Source: Rhodococcus pseudokoreensis
GTDB taxonomy: Bacteria > Actinomycetota > Actinomycetes > Mycobacteriales > Mycobacteriaceae
NCBI RefSeq assembly: GCF_017068395.1
Contig: NZ_CP070619.1
Coordinates: 1 to 64,000 of the forward strand
Reading direction: 5' to 3'
Length of the DNA stretch: 64,000 nucleotides
The notes under the pieces are model-generated. The model did no database searches, had not been told where the DNA came from, and was given only the letters and a program-made list of their open reading frames with translations. Made by a program: the position numbers and the translations under genes. Shown here piece by piece: positions 1 to 9,267 of this stretch. Every line of letters begins with the position of its first letter. Within the stretch, counting starts at the first letter, position 1.

Positions 1-412
1 ACCGAGTGCAGCAGCGTCTTCACCCAAGGCCAGAGGCCTTCGGCGTCTGCGACATCAAGTTCGTCGAAGCAACGAGGCTGCCGACACCCTGGAGCGACAC
101 ATCCAGTCCACACGGATGCCCTTCTCGTCTACAGACACAAATCCGAGACCCATTCGCTGCCGGCCTGACCGACGCCGCAGCAGACGGCACCGCCCGGCCA
201 TCGGCGCACCCTGCACGCTTTCAATACTGCGCGGCCACACCAGCACTTGGACATGTCCACCCAGTCGGCCTGATCCATTTCCGGACGAGCGCAGACACCT
301 GAGCTGGCTCATTTCGTCAGTGCGCGTGTTCCGGACCTGAGATCCGGTCGAGCAAGGCACGCAGGTCGGCCTCGACCTGCAGTGAAAACGCGCCGACTTC
401 CGAATAGGCTGT
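1..412. other. No recognisable gene at the left edge
   Basis: Reading frames stay open here on both strands, as is usual in GC-rich DNA, but none gives a recognisable protein motif or has a convincing ribosome binding site. The stretch may contain the 3' end of something outside the window. I see no hairpin or repeat worth naming. Confidence 0.4.
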
Positions 413-906
413 TCACTGCTGGAGGGTATTGAACAACTTCGTGAGCAGTTCGGACAGCTGGGATTGATCTTCCTCGGACAAACCTGAGACCAGATCAAGC
501 TCGACCTGATGTTGTAACCCGGCTGCCTCCTCGACAGCTTCTTTACCGGCCTCCGTGAGGTCGATCGTGAGTCGGCTTCGATTCTTGGGCTGGACCGTAC
601 GCGTCACATATCCATCGCGCTCGAGGCGGTCGACTCCCCCAGTGATTGTGGGACGGGTCAACTGTAGACTGTCTGCCAATTGGGAGGGTTCCTGGGTCCG
701 AGCACGTAGAGCTGGGACATGATCCGAAACGCTCCCCACGTCCACCCCAGAGGTCGGTGGACCTCGTATTCCATGCGCTTTTCGTTCAGACGGGCGAGGC
801 GGCCGATATGCCATACGATCGCGGCGGCGGTGTAGTCGACCTGGGTCGTCGGGCGCCCCAGCAACCGAAGGGAGGCCTCTTGCCACCGTCGACCCTCGAG
901 CTGCAT
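413..906 (-). pseudogene. MarR-family transcriptional regulator, one frameshift
   Basis: Two consecutive frames together give a MarR protein of about 160 residues. The N-terminal part (from MQLEGRRW near 906) has the dimerisation helices and ends in FRIMSQLYVLG. The C-terminal part begins TQEPSQLADSLQ and contains the winged helix, with LTRPTITGGVDRLERDGYV as recognition helix and wing, then the C-terminal dimer helix. The switch falls near 697-699, where one base appears to be missing: restoring it gives a normal LGTQEPSQLA join. No strong Shine-Dalgarno is visible, so the start is uncertain. It is last in a minus-strand row behind an MFS exporter and an acyl-CoA ligase, both also frameshifted. 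MarR proteins often sense aromatic acids or CoA thioesters. Whether the shift is real decay or a base-call error cannot be decided from one sequence. Confidence 0.75.
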
Positions 907-1239
907 GGGCCTGAGTGTACGAGACCCGACACGTGATGTGGCTTTCGCCCCGTCCGGCTCCCGCGGACAACCCTCCGTCGGGACAATGTCCAACTCCTGC
1001 GTCACCGTTGATGCCCCCATCATCTCGTCCCGTTGTCCCTGCATCGTGCACACCCCGTCACCATCCTCGCCGCACGCTACGGTCAGAAAATGGTGGTGTA
1101 GTCAGAGCCATGGTGGCCGACCGTTGCCACGGAGCCGCACAGGCCCAGATCGACGGCCGCCGTCGAGACCACCGATGTCCTCTCACCAGATGGGCGGCAT
1201 CCGCCGGAAGGCCGGACACGTCTGTGCTGCGGTGGTCAT

Positions 1240-2344
1240 TCACGACGATGCCAGATAGCTGGGACGGCACAGATAGGCGACTACCACCACCGGCAGCGCG
1301 ACTCCGACAAGTGCTGCTGTCACTCCGATCGTGTCGGTGATCCACCCGCTCAGTCCTGCTGCGAACGGACGGGCTCCGACGAAGCCGACGAACCACAGGG
1401 CCATGATCGGCCCCGAAGCTCGTCGGGTGATCTGTTCTGGATCTGCGTAGTAATGCTGGTGAACGCCAGGGTCATCCCGATACCGGACACACCGAATGCG
1501 ATCAACGTGAGAGGGGCGTTGTCCGTTCCTCCCGCGAGCACGAGACCACCTGCGATCAGCAGCAATCCGCCACTGCCCAGACACTCGATCCCCACGGCGC
1601 GGTGCAGCGGACCGAACAGCAAGAAGCCGACGCCGGCACCGATACCGAAGCAGGACGCCATCCATCCGGCCAGAGCCGCTTCGGCGCCGAGTTGCTCCGC
1701 CAATGCCGGCGCCAAAGTGACGGCTGGGTCTACGCCGACTCCAACCGCCGCGATCCCGAGCAGAAGCACGAGCAGCACCCGGTGAGAGTGCCACGGCGGC
1801 ACCCATGGCAGGCCCACCGGCCCTGCCTACCGTGATGGGGACCGTGTTCAGCGACATTGCCGCGGTCATTTCCCCCGGTCTGATCATTGCGGGCACGATC
1901 GATTGCATCGCAGGGCCGCCGATCGCGAAGCCCAGTCCGACGACGACGGAGGACAGCATCACCGGAGTGAGACCTGACAGTCCGTCCACTCCCCCCGGAC
2001 AGCCAGAGCCACAACGCCAGGCCACCCGCGCCGACCCCGGTCAACAACGAACCCGCCACGATCTGGGTGGCGGCCTTGCCACGGTCGGCCAACTGCCCGC
2101 TGAACGGCGCGAAGAGCAGTTGCGGGGCGGAGTGGGCCACCGTCACCATGCCCACGGCCCAGGCCGAACCGCTCAGATCGAATGTCAGGATCGCGGCGAC
2201 CACCACGAAGGTCCACGTGCCGCACGACGAGAGCAGTTTGCCCCAGAAGAACGGCCCGAAGACCGGATCGACGGTTAGCCGGAAGGCCCCTCGACTGCGA
2301 TTCTGCGGGTCGTCGGTCGAGGGATCCACGGGTGCTCGGCTCAA
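1240..2344 (-). pseudogene. MFS transporter (EntS/MFS_3-like), three frameshifts
   Basis: A 12-helix major facilitator is spread over three frames. The N-terminus (from 2344, TTG directly after the ligase stop) has FGPFFWGKLLSSCGTWTF and the loop-2 region SGQLADRG. The middle contains GPAMQSIVPAMIRPGEMTAA. The later part has NRSPDELRGR followed, after another shift, by IMALWFVGFVGARPFAAGL. These are typical of the MFS_3/enterobactin-exporter group. Shift 1 lies in a six-G run of the coding strand near 1990-1995, where five G restore the frame. Shift 2 is near 1780-1800. Shift 3 is a one-base loss near 1407-1411. As written the gene cannot make a full transporter. It probably served as exporter partner of the adjacent MarR regulator. 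Confidence 0.75.
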
Positions 2345-3968
2345 CTACTGGCCCGAATCATTCTCTGCCGAGCCGATGTTCGATGCGAGGCCGCCGTACA
2401 GATCACGCAGTTCACGCTTGAGTACCTTGCCACTCGGGTTCTTCGGCAGCGCGTCGCTGACGACAACATATTTCGGCTGTTTGTAGCCGGCGAGCCGGCC
2501 ACGGGTGTGGTCCTTGATCTGCTCAGAGGTCACTGCCGCTCCAGGTTTGGGGACGACGACTGCGGTGACGGCCTCAACCCAGTACGGATGGCTGATGCCG
2601 AAAACCGCGACCTCGGCGACATCGTCGTGTTCGTAGATCGCTTCCTCGACCTCACGGCTGGCGACGTTCTCTCCGCCGGTCTTGATCATGTCCTTCTTGC
2701 GGTCCACGACCGACAGGTAGCCGCCTTCGGTCATGATGCCGAGATCGCCGGAGTGGAACCAGCCGTCACGGAACGCCTCGGCGGTTTTCTCCTCGTCGTT
2801 GTAGTAGCCGAGTGCGGCCTGCGGGCTTCGGTGCACGATCTCGCCGATCTCGCCGACCGGCACGGGGTTTCCGTCGTCGTCGACCAACCGGGTCTCGACG
2901 TTCAGGGCGGCACGGCCCGCCGACCCGGCTCGTTCGACTTGTTCATGTGGGCGCAATATCGTTGCCAGAGGTGCCATCTCGGTCTGGCCGTAGAAGTTCC
3001 ACAGCTGCACCTGCGGCAGGCGTTGCTGCAACTCCCGGAGGATCTCCACCGGCATGGGCGACGCACCGTAGTAGCCCTTGCGCAGACTCGACAGGTCCGT
3101 GCTGTCGAACGAAGGATGGCGCAGCAACGAGATCCACCGTCGGCGGGCAGAACAGTTTGGTCACGTTCTCCCGGGCGATGGTCTCGAGCAGCACCGCGGG
3201 GTCCGGGGCCGGCAGGATGATGCTGGTTGCGCCGAGGTAGACATCGACGGAGAAGAAGCAATCCAGCTGCGCGCAATGGAACATCGGCAGCGCATGCACC
3301 TCGACATCGTCCACGCTCATTCCACCGTCGATCGCGCAGGAGGTGTACTGGGCTATCAAAGAACGACTGGACAGCATCACGCCCTTGGGGCGCGATTCGG
3401 TGCCCGAGGTGTACATCAGGCGGACCGGATCGTCGTCGGCGACCAGGACGTTCGGTGCCGAGTCGTGACCGGAACGCCACCAGTCGTCGACGTCCTCCCA
3501 CCCGGCGTCGGGTGCTGCCCCTGAGGTCGAGATCCATCCCCGCACACCGTCGATGCGCGCGGTGGCCAGTGCCTTGCCTGCTGTGGGGGCGAGCGTGTCC
3601 TCCACGAGGATCCCACGCGCATCGGCGTGTTGCAGGATGTAGGCGATCTCGTCCGGGCCGAGCATGAAGTTCACCGGCACCAGGACCACGCCCAGCTTCG
3701 CGGTGGCGAAGACGGTCAGAGCGTACTGCCAGCAGTTGTGACTCAGCAGTGCCAGCCGGTCGCCCTTGGTCAGGCCACGGGCGGTCAGCGCATGGGCCAT
3801 CCGGTTGGCCGCGGCGTCGAATTCGGCGTAGGTCACCCGCAGGTCTCCGGCGACGACCGCGAGCTTGTCCGGATACCGTAAGGCGGTACGGTGCAGCAGG
3901 TCTCCGATGGAGTGCTGCCGGGCATCTGCGACGGCAGCGGTGGTCTCCGGTGTGAACGTCGTGTCCAT
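2345..3968 (-). pseudogene. Acyl-CoA ligase (AMP-binding, fatty-acyl/aryl type), one frameshift
   Basis: This is an ANL-superfamily adenylating enzyme of about 540 residues split into two frames. The N-terminal half, from ATG at 3968, carries the P-loop-like motif LMYTSGTESRPKGVM and the substrate region ALPMFHCAQLD. The C-terminal half carries NFYGQTEM, the hinge region GWFHSGDLGIM, VDRKKDMI and the catalytic lysine motif PKNPSGKVLKREL. Frames switch at about 3135-3138. Family members read PPTVWISLLRHP there, and inserting TG into the GTGGATC stretch of the coding strand restores exactly that, so a two-base deletion is likely. The role would be CoA activation of a carboxylic acid. It ends at the start of the MFS gene and follows the FAD hydroxylase after about 50 bases, so it was probably co-transcribed with the ring-degradation genes. 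Unlike the family norm, no single frame spans both domains. Confidence 0.8.
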
Positions 3969-4019
3969 GTGTCTTCTGTCTCCGGTGAAGTGTCGGGGAG
4001 TGGAGAGGAGCGAGCGCGG

Positions 4020-5759
4020 TCAGAGGTGCAGCACAGTCCTCATCACGCGGGAGAGCTCGGCTGCTGCATCCGTCGGACGGTCGACGCTCCTCCAGGTAAC
4101 ATGCCGGTCGGGACGGACCAGCACCGCGCCGGCGTGCCCGACCTCGCGGGCGTCGCTCCATTCCCAGTAGGGGTCGAGGATGTCACCGCCGATCCGATGG
4201 GCGACGACCTGCACCCCGAGTTCGGCCGAGACCTTCTCGGCAGCTTCGAACCAGTGCTCGGCGTCCAGACCGACCAGCAGGGCGAATTCCAACCCGTCGA
4301 CGAGGTCGAGCGTGGAGATCTGCTCCCCATTCCGGATCAGCCGCGCGTGGGGCACACGCGCCCCGGGCCTGGTGGTGGTCTGGAAGTCCAGGACGGGATC
4401 ACCCTCGAACGGAGGGTAGGGCGTCTCGTCGTGCACGAGGGCACCCTCGTCGTAGTGGTATCCGACTTCCAGACCCAATGCGTTGAAACGGTTCTCGTTC
4501 TTGTCGAGGGCAGCGCGCAAAGCCGCGCGCCGTTCATCTCCCAGCGGACCCGGATCCTCGAGGGACGCCAGCGCTTCCCATCCCTCTTCCTCGGAAAGCC
4601 CTTCGTGGAGTCCGACAGCTTCCTGGATCGCCGTTGCCTGGTGCAGGCTCTTGATGGCTCGGTCGACGCCCGTCGCGCCGATGGGCTGGCGCTCACTGTT
4701 GTAGGTGTCCAGCAGCTCGGCACCGGCCTCATCGCGGAGGACGAGTGCAAGCTTCCAGGCCAGGTTGTAGGCGTCGGCCACCGACATGTTCAGGCCGAGG
4801 CCGTTCGTCGGGGGATGGCGGTGCACGGCGTCACCCATGCAGAACACGCCGTCGCGGGCGTACTCGGGGGCGACCTGCGCGTTGACCTTCCACCCCGAGA
4901 TGCCGAGGATCTCGATGTCGTCGACGGGCTCGCCGACGGCCCGTTCAATGTGACCGATCGCCTGCTCTTCGGTCATCTCGGACAGATCCTCGACCTCGGG
5001 GTCGTAGAACCTGTTGAGCACGAACTCGTCGAAGGGGTTCATGCAGATGAACGTGCCGAGCGCAAGCGGCGGTTGCGGGCCGGGGTGCATATTCCAGGTG
5101 AGCACGCCGGGTCGGTGTGCCAGATAGCGGCTGAGGTCGGCCTTGAACCAGATGTTCGCGGCGTGGAACAGCCCCGAGGGTCCCTCGATGTCGAGCCCGG
5201 CGAAGCCGAGCACTTTGGTGCGGGCACCGTCCGCACCGATGACGTAGCGGGAGCGGACCGTCAATGTCGTGCCGTCCTCGCGGTTGAGGATCGTACTGAC
5301 CCAGTGGTCCCCCTCGCGCTCCATCGAGAGGAGTTCACGCTGGAACTGCACGTCGGAGCCGGCATCACGCAGTGCCTCGACCAGGACCGGTTCGAACCGG
5401 GTCTGGGGGCAGTTGATCGAGGGGCAGGGGCTCGCCGCGAGGTAGTCGGCCTTGCGGTGCGGGGAGGTGCCCCATGCTTCCTTGCGGGCGATCTCGGGCT
5501 GGTTCAGCGTGGTGTACCAGACGTGGTGTCGCAGGCGCTCGTGGGGTGAGGACACTGCCTCGATTTCTTCCTGGACACCCAGGTGTCGCATGATCTCGAC
5601 GGTGCGGGGGTTGACGATGTGGGCACGCGGCGAGTGTGCGGTTCCCGGGTACTTTTCGACCAGTACGTGCTCGATTCCGAACTTCGCAAGCGCCAGGGCG
5701 GCGGTCAACCCGGCGGGTCCGGCACCGACGATGAGCACCGGGGTTTCAGCATCAGCCAT
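4020..5759 (-). CDS. FAD-dependent aromatic hydroxylase, TfdB/phenol 2-monooxygenase-like
   Basis: A 579-residue group A flavoprotein monooxygenase. The N-terminal Rossmann motif is VGAGPAGLTAALALAKFGIE (residues about 11-30). The middle DG motif is IGADGARTKV. The GD motif FCMGDAVHRHPPTNGLGLN binds the FAD ribityl and pyrophosphate. A thioredoxin-like C-terminal domain follows, as in TfdB and phenol hydroxylases; the length fits that family (about 580-600). The family uses NAD(P)H and O2 to add a hydroxyl ortho to an existing phenolic OH, giving a catechol. It is the first intact gene upstream of the ligase and lies 130 bases downstream of the FAH pair and extradiol dioxygenase, so the catechol is probably handed to that dioxygenase. 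The exact phenolic substrate cannot be read from the sequence. The GGTGTCC just before the start is only a weak ribosome site. Confidence 0.88.
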   Translation of the reverse strand: MADAETPVLIVGAGPAGLTAALALAKFGIEHVLVEKYPGTAHSPRAHIVNPRTVEIMRHLGVQEEIEAVSSPHERLRHHVWYTTLNQPEIARKEAWGTSPHRKADYLAASPCPSINCPQTRFEPVLVEALRDAGSDVQFQRELLSMEREGDHWVSTILNREDGTTLTVRSRYVIGADGARTKVLGFAGLDIEGPSGLFHAANIWFKADLSRYLAHRPGVLTWNMHPGPQPPLALGTFICMNPFDEFVLNRFYDPEVEDLSEMTEEQAIGHIERAVGEPVDDIEILGISGWKVNAQVAPEYARDGVFCMGDAVHRHPPTNGLGLNMSVADAYNLAWKLALVLRDEAGAELLDTYNSERQPIGATGVDRAIKSLHQATAIQEAVGLHEGLSEEEGWEALASLEDPGPLGDERRAALRAALDKNENRFNALGLEVGYHYDEGALVHDETPYPPFEGDPVLDFQTTTRPGARVPHARLIRNGEQISTLDLVDGLEFALLVGLDAEHWFEAAEKVSAELGVQVVAHRIGGDILDPYWEWSDAREVGHAGAVLVRPDRHVTWRSVDRPTDAAAELSRVMRTVLHL

Positions 5760-5889
5760 GGGAGGTGTCCTTCTCGTGCATCCGTGGGTGAATGAGTGTC
5801 ATTCGTTCGGGCTTCGCGTGTGTCGACGGCGTTGCAGGCGAACAGTGACATCCAGGGGTTTCGGTTGGTGGGGTAGTTTTCGACGCGGA

Positions 5890-6840
5890 TCAGCGGGCCG
5901 CGAGGCGCGATCCGCGCGGTGGGACCGGCACGACCTCCGGACCGGTGACGACGGTGGTCTCGATGCGGCCGAGGCGTTCGACCTCCAGGACTACGGTGTC
6001 GCCCGGAGTGAGCCAGCGAGACGAGGTGGTGTCGAGGCCGAGGTGTTCGAACAGACAGCAGGTGGGCAGGGTGCCGCCGCCGATGACGTCGCCCGGAACC
6101 ACACGGGTACCTCGGGAGGCGTACGCGATCACATCGGCGAAGGACCAGTAGGTGTCGGCCCAGTTGCCTTCGCCGATAACGCTTCCGTTGACGCTGACGC
6201 GGGCGGTGAGGTCATATCCGAGATTGCGGCGCCGATCGGCCAGCTCGTCGGGGGTGACCAGGTACGGTCCGGTGCTGGTGACGGTGTCCTTGCCCTTGAC
6301 CGGTCCCAGGGATCCGGTCATCTCGTGCATCTGCACGTCACGTGCACTCCAGTCGCACAGCACCATGTAGCCGGCGATGCGGTCTTCCGCCTGTTCGGGT
6401 GTCAGGTTCGCGCCGGTCCTACCGACCACCGCTGCGATCTCGAGTTCGAAGTCGAACATCGAGGATCCCGGAGCGATCGGGACCTCGTCGTTGGGTCCTA
6501 CGATCGCCTGAGGGTTGGAGAAGTAGAAGGTGGGCTGTTCGTACCACACCTCGGGTACGGGTCGGTCGAGCCACTTGTTGCAGTTGACGACATGACCTTC
6601 GAATGTCATGCAGTCACGGAAGGACGGAGGCGCCGCGATCGGGGCCTGCATTCGCGCCTCGGTCAGCGGAATGGTCTCGTTGTGCGCCTGGAGGATTCGC
6701 TCACCGGCGATGACGAGGTCCGAGGTTTGCACCAGCTCGAGCAGGGTTGCAGACGCGGGGTCACCGACGATCTGATCGTCCTGCACCACTCCGACGGCGG
6801 TCGAACCGGTCGAGGGCGAAATGTAGGTCACGAATTTCAC
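5890..6840 (-). CDS. FAH-superfamily hydrolase (fumarylacetoacetate-hydrolase fold), copy 1
   Basis: A 316-residue FAH-fold enzyme. The metal-binding signature is visible as FDFELEIAAVVGR (two acidic ligands) and DWSARDVQ about 40 residues later. The C-terminal stretch TPGDTVVLEVERLGRIE is the usual closing strand pair. Family members hydrolyse or decarboxylate C-C bonds in ring-fission products (fumarylpyruvate, 4-oxalocrotonate, 2-oxo-acids) with Mg or Mn. It lies 28 bases downstream of a second FAH gene and upstream of the hydroxylase, in one minus-strand operon with the extradiol dioxygenase. It is clearly diverged from its neighbour (different N-terminus and spacing), so the two are probably successive steps and not a recent duplication. 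The substrate is inferred from context only. Confidence 0.85.
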   Translation of the reverse strand: MKFVTYISPSTGSTAVGVVQDDQIVGDPASATLLELVQTSDLVIAGERILQAHNETIPLTEARMQAPIAAPPSFRDCMTFEGHVVNCNKWLDRPVPEVWYEQPTFYFSNPQAIVGPNDEVPIAPGSSMFDFELEIAAVVGRTGANLTPEQAEDRIAGYMVLCDWSARDVQMHEMTGSLGPVKGKDTVTSTGPYLVTPDELADRRRNLGYDLTARVSVNGSVIGEGNWADTYWSFADVIAYASRGTRVVPGDVIGGGTLPTCCLFEHLGLDTTSSRWLTPGDTVVLEVERLGRIETTVVTGPEVVPVPPRGSRLAAR

Positions 6841-6868
6841 GGTGTGCCTCCTGTCCTTCCGTATGGGG

Positions 6869-7876
6869 TCACGCGCGGGTGATGTGGGTGACCTTGTTCG
6901 TGAGCGTGCCCAGGCCCTCGATCTCGATGTCGATGGTCGGCGTCATGCGGCTCATGTCGATCTCGTGGTGTCCGCGGGGGAACTTCTCGTTGCCCTTCGC
7001 GGCCGTGCCGGTGAGGATGATGTCGCCCGGCTCGAGGGTGAAGTAGCGGCTGGCCCAGGAGATGAGCTTGGCGACTGTGAAGCTGTAGGCGGAGGTGGAG
7101 TCCTCGGCGAACACCTCGCCGTCCGCGTAGCCGCGGACCGCGAGCGCGTCGGGGTTGCTGATCTCGTCGGCGGTGGTGAGCCACGGTCCCATCGGGCCGA
7201 AGGTGTCGGTTCCCTTGGAACGCGTGTGGTAGGTGAGGTACACGGCCAGATCGTCGGGGCCGTTGACCCGGCGCCATGCGAAGTACTCCGAGTAGCCGGG
7301 GGAGTCGGCCTGCTGCCGGCTTACGTCGACGGCGATGGAGTCGCCCCGCTTGAGACCCTGCGAGGTGATGTCGTTGACGATCGTGTAGCCGGCGACATGG
7401 TCGAGGGCCTCGTCCTCGGAGATGTTCTTGGCTTTGCGCCCGATGATCACGCCGACTTCGAGTTCAGGGAAGGTGAAACCGTAGTCGTCGGGGATGATCT
7501 CGATGTTGTCACCGTGGCCGACCATCGCGCTCGGCGGCTTGAGAAAGAACATCGGAGCCGCGGCCTCGACGTGGGCACCGCGGGTGAGCAGCGAGTTGTT
7601 CATCGCGGCGCAGAGAATCTTGCCGGTGTCGGGGACCGGCGGCAGCCAGGTCAGCTCGTCGAGGCTCACCGACGGCGCGTCGGCGATCCCCTGGTAGGCC
7701 TGCCGGACCTTCGCCCATTCGTCGGCGCCTGCCTTCAACAGCGTCTTGACGGTGGCGGGGGCATCACCGAGGCCGGCCTTGGCGTACAGATCGGCGAGCG
7801 TGACCACGCGGTCCTGGTCCGGAACCGCGACCACGACGTGATCGGTGCCCGCGATGGCGACAGAAGCGAGTCTCAT
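6869..7876 (-). CDS. FAH-superfamily hydrolase, copy 2
   Basis: A 335-residue FAH-fold protein with an N-terminal extension, typical of the longer fumarylacetoacetate-hydrolase family branch. The metal site appears as FPELEVGVIIGRKAKN and NDITSQGLKRGD. The C-terminal motif LEPGDIILTGTAAKG is strongly conserved in FAH enzymes and places the catalytic domain in the last 230 residues. The N-terminal 80 residues resemble the small cap domain of the family. It follows the extradiol dioxygenase by 72 bases and precedes the other FAH gene by 28. A plausible role is hydrolysis, hydration or decarboxylation of the ring-fission product. A ribosome site GAAGGAC is visible just before the ATG at 7876. 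Confidence 0.86.
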   Translation of the reverse strand: MRLASVAIAGTDHVVVAVPDQDRVVTLADLYAKAGLGDAPATVKTLLKAGADEWAKVRQAYQGIADAPSVSLDELTWLPPVPDTGKILCAAMNNSLLTRGAHVEAAAPMFFLKPPSAMVGHGDNIEIIPDDYGFTFPELEVGVIIGRKAKNISEDEALDHVAGYTIVNDITSQGLKRGDSIAVDVSRQQADSPGYSEYFAWRRVNGPDDLAVYLTYHTRSKGTDTFGPMGPWLTTADEISNPDALAVRGYADGEVFAEDSTSAYSFTVAKLISWASRYFTLEPGDIILTGTAAKGNEKFPRGHHEIDMSRMTPTIDIEIEGLGTLTNKVTHITRA

Positions 7877-7948
7877 ATTGCTGTCCTTCGATAGTTGTGT
7901 GCGGATATTCGTGCAGTGATGGTCAGATGGAGTCGACGGCGCGAACGT

Positions 7949-8845
7949 CTACTCGACATCCGAACCCAAGGCCGTGGCGGCGCCGGTCAGCGGTCGATGA
8001 CCCCACGACCAGTAGGGGCGGTCGTGCCGTCGTTGCGGCCACGTTCGCTCGTCGATTCGAGTTGTCCCCCATGCCACTTCGACCTCGAAGGCGTCACCCA
8101 TGGGCTGGTAGAACGAGATCACGCCGTCGCCGGGGTGGCGCCCGAGATCACGAGAGATCGGAAATCCTTCGTCGAGAAGCCGGTCTCGGATGGCGCCCAG
8201 AGCATCGAGGTGGTCGACTTCGACTGCGAAGTGCAGCACGCGTGGACGCGCCGACGTCACCTCCGCGAACGCCAGGCTGTGATGTCGCGGATTGCAGCGC
8301 ACCATCGCGACCCGGTTGCCGCCGATGTTCATGGTCTCGGTGACGACCATGCCCAGAACCTCGGTGTAGAAGGCCATCGTGCGGCGGAAGTCGGTCACGC
8401 CGAGCACGAGGTGTCCGATCCCCATATCTCCAATGGAGAAGTCCACGCCGTGGGGAGAGAGGAATCGGTTCCGAACACGGCTCATACGGCCCCAGTACAA
8501 CTCGGCGACGAATCCGTCGGGATCAACGAATGTCACCAGGTCCACCACGCCACGCTCGGCGGCCAGGTCGGGTCGGTCCTTCGGTTGTGCACCCGCAGCT
8601 TCCAACCTGCTGCAGATACCTTTCAATGCCGCTTCGTTCTCGACTTCCCATCCCGCGAATGCAAACGAGTCCTGGGTGGACGAGCGCACCAGAATGCGTG
8701 CGCCGGCTTCGGTGTCGAGCCGCAGGCCCAACGAGTCACCGGTGTCGTCGACGACCACAGCGCCGATCAGGTTGCCCCAACGCCGCCACAGGTCGATGTC
8801 GGTCGTGTCGACACCGATGTGGCCGAGGGCTGTCACCGCCGCCAT
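7949..8845 (-). CDS. Type I extradiol ring-cleavage dioxygenase (VOC fold, BphC-like)
   Basis: A 298-residue two-domain vicinal-oxygen-chelate protein. The N-terminal domain starts AAVTALGHIGVDTTDIDLWRR. The C-terminal catalytic domain has the three Fe(II) ligands in their usual places: His in GIGHLVLGVTD, His in VLHFAVEVDHLD and Glu in AFEVEVAWG. The family cleaves catechols meta to the hydroxyls with O2. The start at 8845 is preferred over longer in-frame starts because GGAGGA sits about 8 bases upstream. It is first in the minus-strand catabolic operon and reads away from a promoter region with two TTAGG-N2-CCTAA palindromes. Likely substrate: the catechol made by the downstream TfdB-like hydroxylase. 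Biphenyl-type or bulkier catechols remain possible. Confidence 0.9.
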   Translation of the reverse strand: MAAVTALGHIGVDTTDIDLWRRWGNLIGAVVVDDTGDSLGLRLDTEAGARILVRSSTQDSFAFAGWEVENEAALKGICSRLEAAGAQPKDRPDLAAERGVVDLVTFVDPDGFVAELYWGRMSRVRNRFLSPHGVDFSIGDMGIGHLVLGVTDFRRTMAFYTEVLGMVVTETMNIGGNRVAMVRCNPRHHSLAFAEVTSARPRVLHFAVEVDHLDALGAIRDRLLDEGFPISRDLGRHPGDGVISFYQPMGDAFEVEVAWGTTRIDERTWPQRRHDRPYWSWGHRPLTGAATALGSDVE

Positions 8846-8974
8846 GTGTACTTCCTCCATTTCTGCCCTGGATCGGGCTTGGGCTGGTGCCTCGGGTTCG
8901 GCCGGTGTTGGGGCGCTTGCACCGCATGCACCGGGAAAGCGATCGGGACTCCACCTGTTACATGGACGTCCATG

Positions 8975-8990
8975 AGTTAGGCACCTAACT
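8975..8990. promoter_or_regulatory. Operator-like palindrome 1 (TTAGG-N2-CCTAA)
   Basis: AGTTAGGCACCTAACT is a perfect inverted repeat with 7-base arms and a 2-base centre. It lies 130 bases upstream of the dioxygenase start. A second site with the same core is at 9120-9131. The pairing within one divergent promoter region suggests a dimeric regulator of MarR, GntR or IclR type controlling both operons. Confidence 0.6.
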
Positions 8991-9094
8991 GCTGATGTGA
9001 ACGAAACCACATTGCCGACCCGGAGTCAAGGGGCGCAGTAGAACTCGAAGCGGACGCGGGAAATTCGATCGGCTTCTTGCCCTATCGGTAGCTA

Positions 9095-9110
9095 TGTGAT
9101 AGACATCACC
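9095..9110. promoter_or_regulatory. CRP/GlxR-like box
   Basis: TGTGATAGACATCACC matches the CRP-family consensus TGTGA-N6-TCACA in nine of ten fixed positions. In corynebacteria and rhodococci GlxR/CRP proteins use this motif to tie catabolic operons to cAMP. It lies about 160 bases upstream of the MHS transporter start and next to the second TTAGG palindrome. Function is inferred. Confidence 0.5.
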
Positions 9111-9119
9111 GGCGTGGTG

Positions 9120-9131
9120 TTAGGTACCTAA
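9120..9131. promoter_or_regulatory. Operator-like palindrome 2 (TTAGGTACCTAA)
   Basis: A perfect 12-base palindrome with the same TTAGG-N2-CCTAA core as the site at 8975-8990, centred about 143 bases away from it. It lies in the 5' region of the MHS transporter operon. Confidence 0.6.
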
Positions 9132-9267
9132 TTCCACCGCGGATCGGGCCCCGGCGGCCGCGGGCCTCGCAGGCCGATACACCGGCACTCCCCCAACCAT
9201 GCGGCCGCACACCACCCCTCCATCAGCATTTTCGGCTGGGCCGAATGCCGCCTTTCAAGGAGATCGG

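Noticed and set aside
3891..5549. A 552-codon plus-strand frame opposite the FAD hydroxylase
   Set aside because: It is antisense to a protein with clear FAD motifs, and its own translation is low complexity with no domain. It is a GC-bias shadow.
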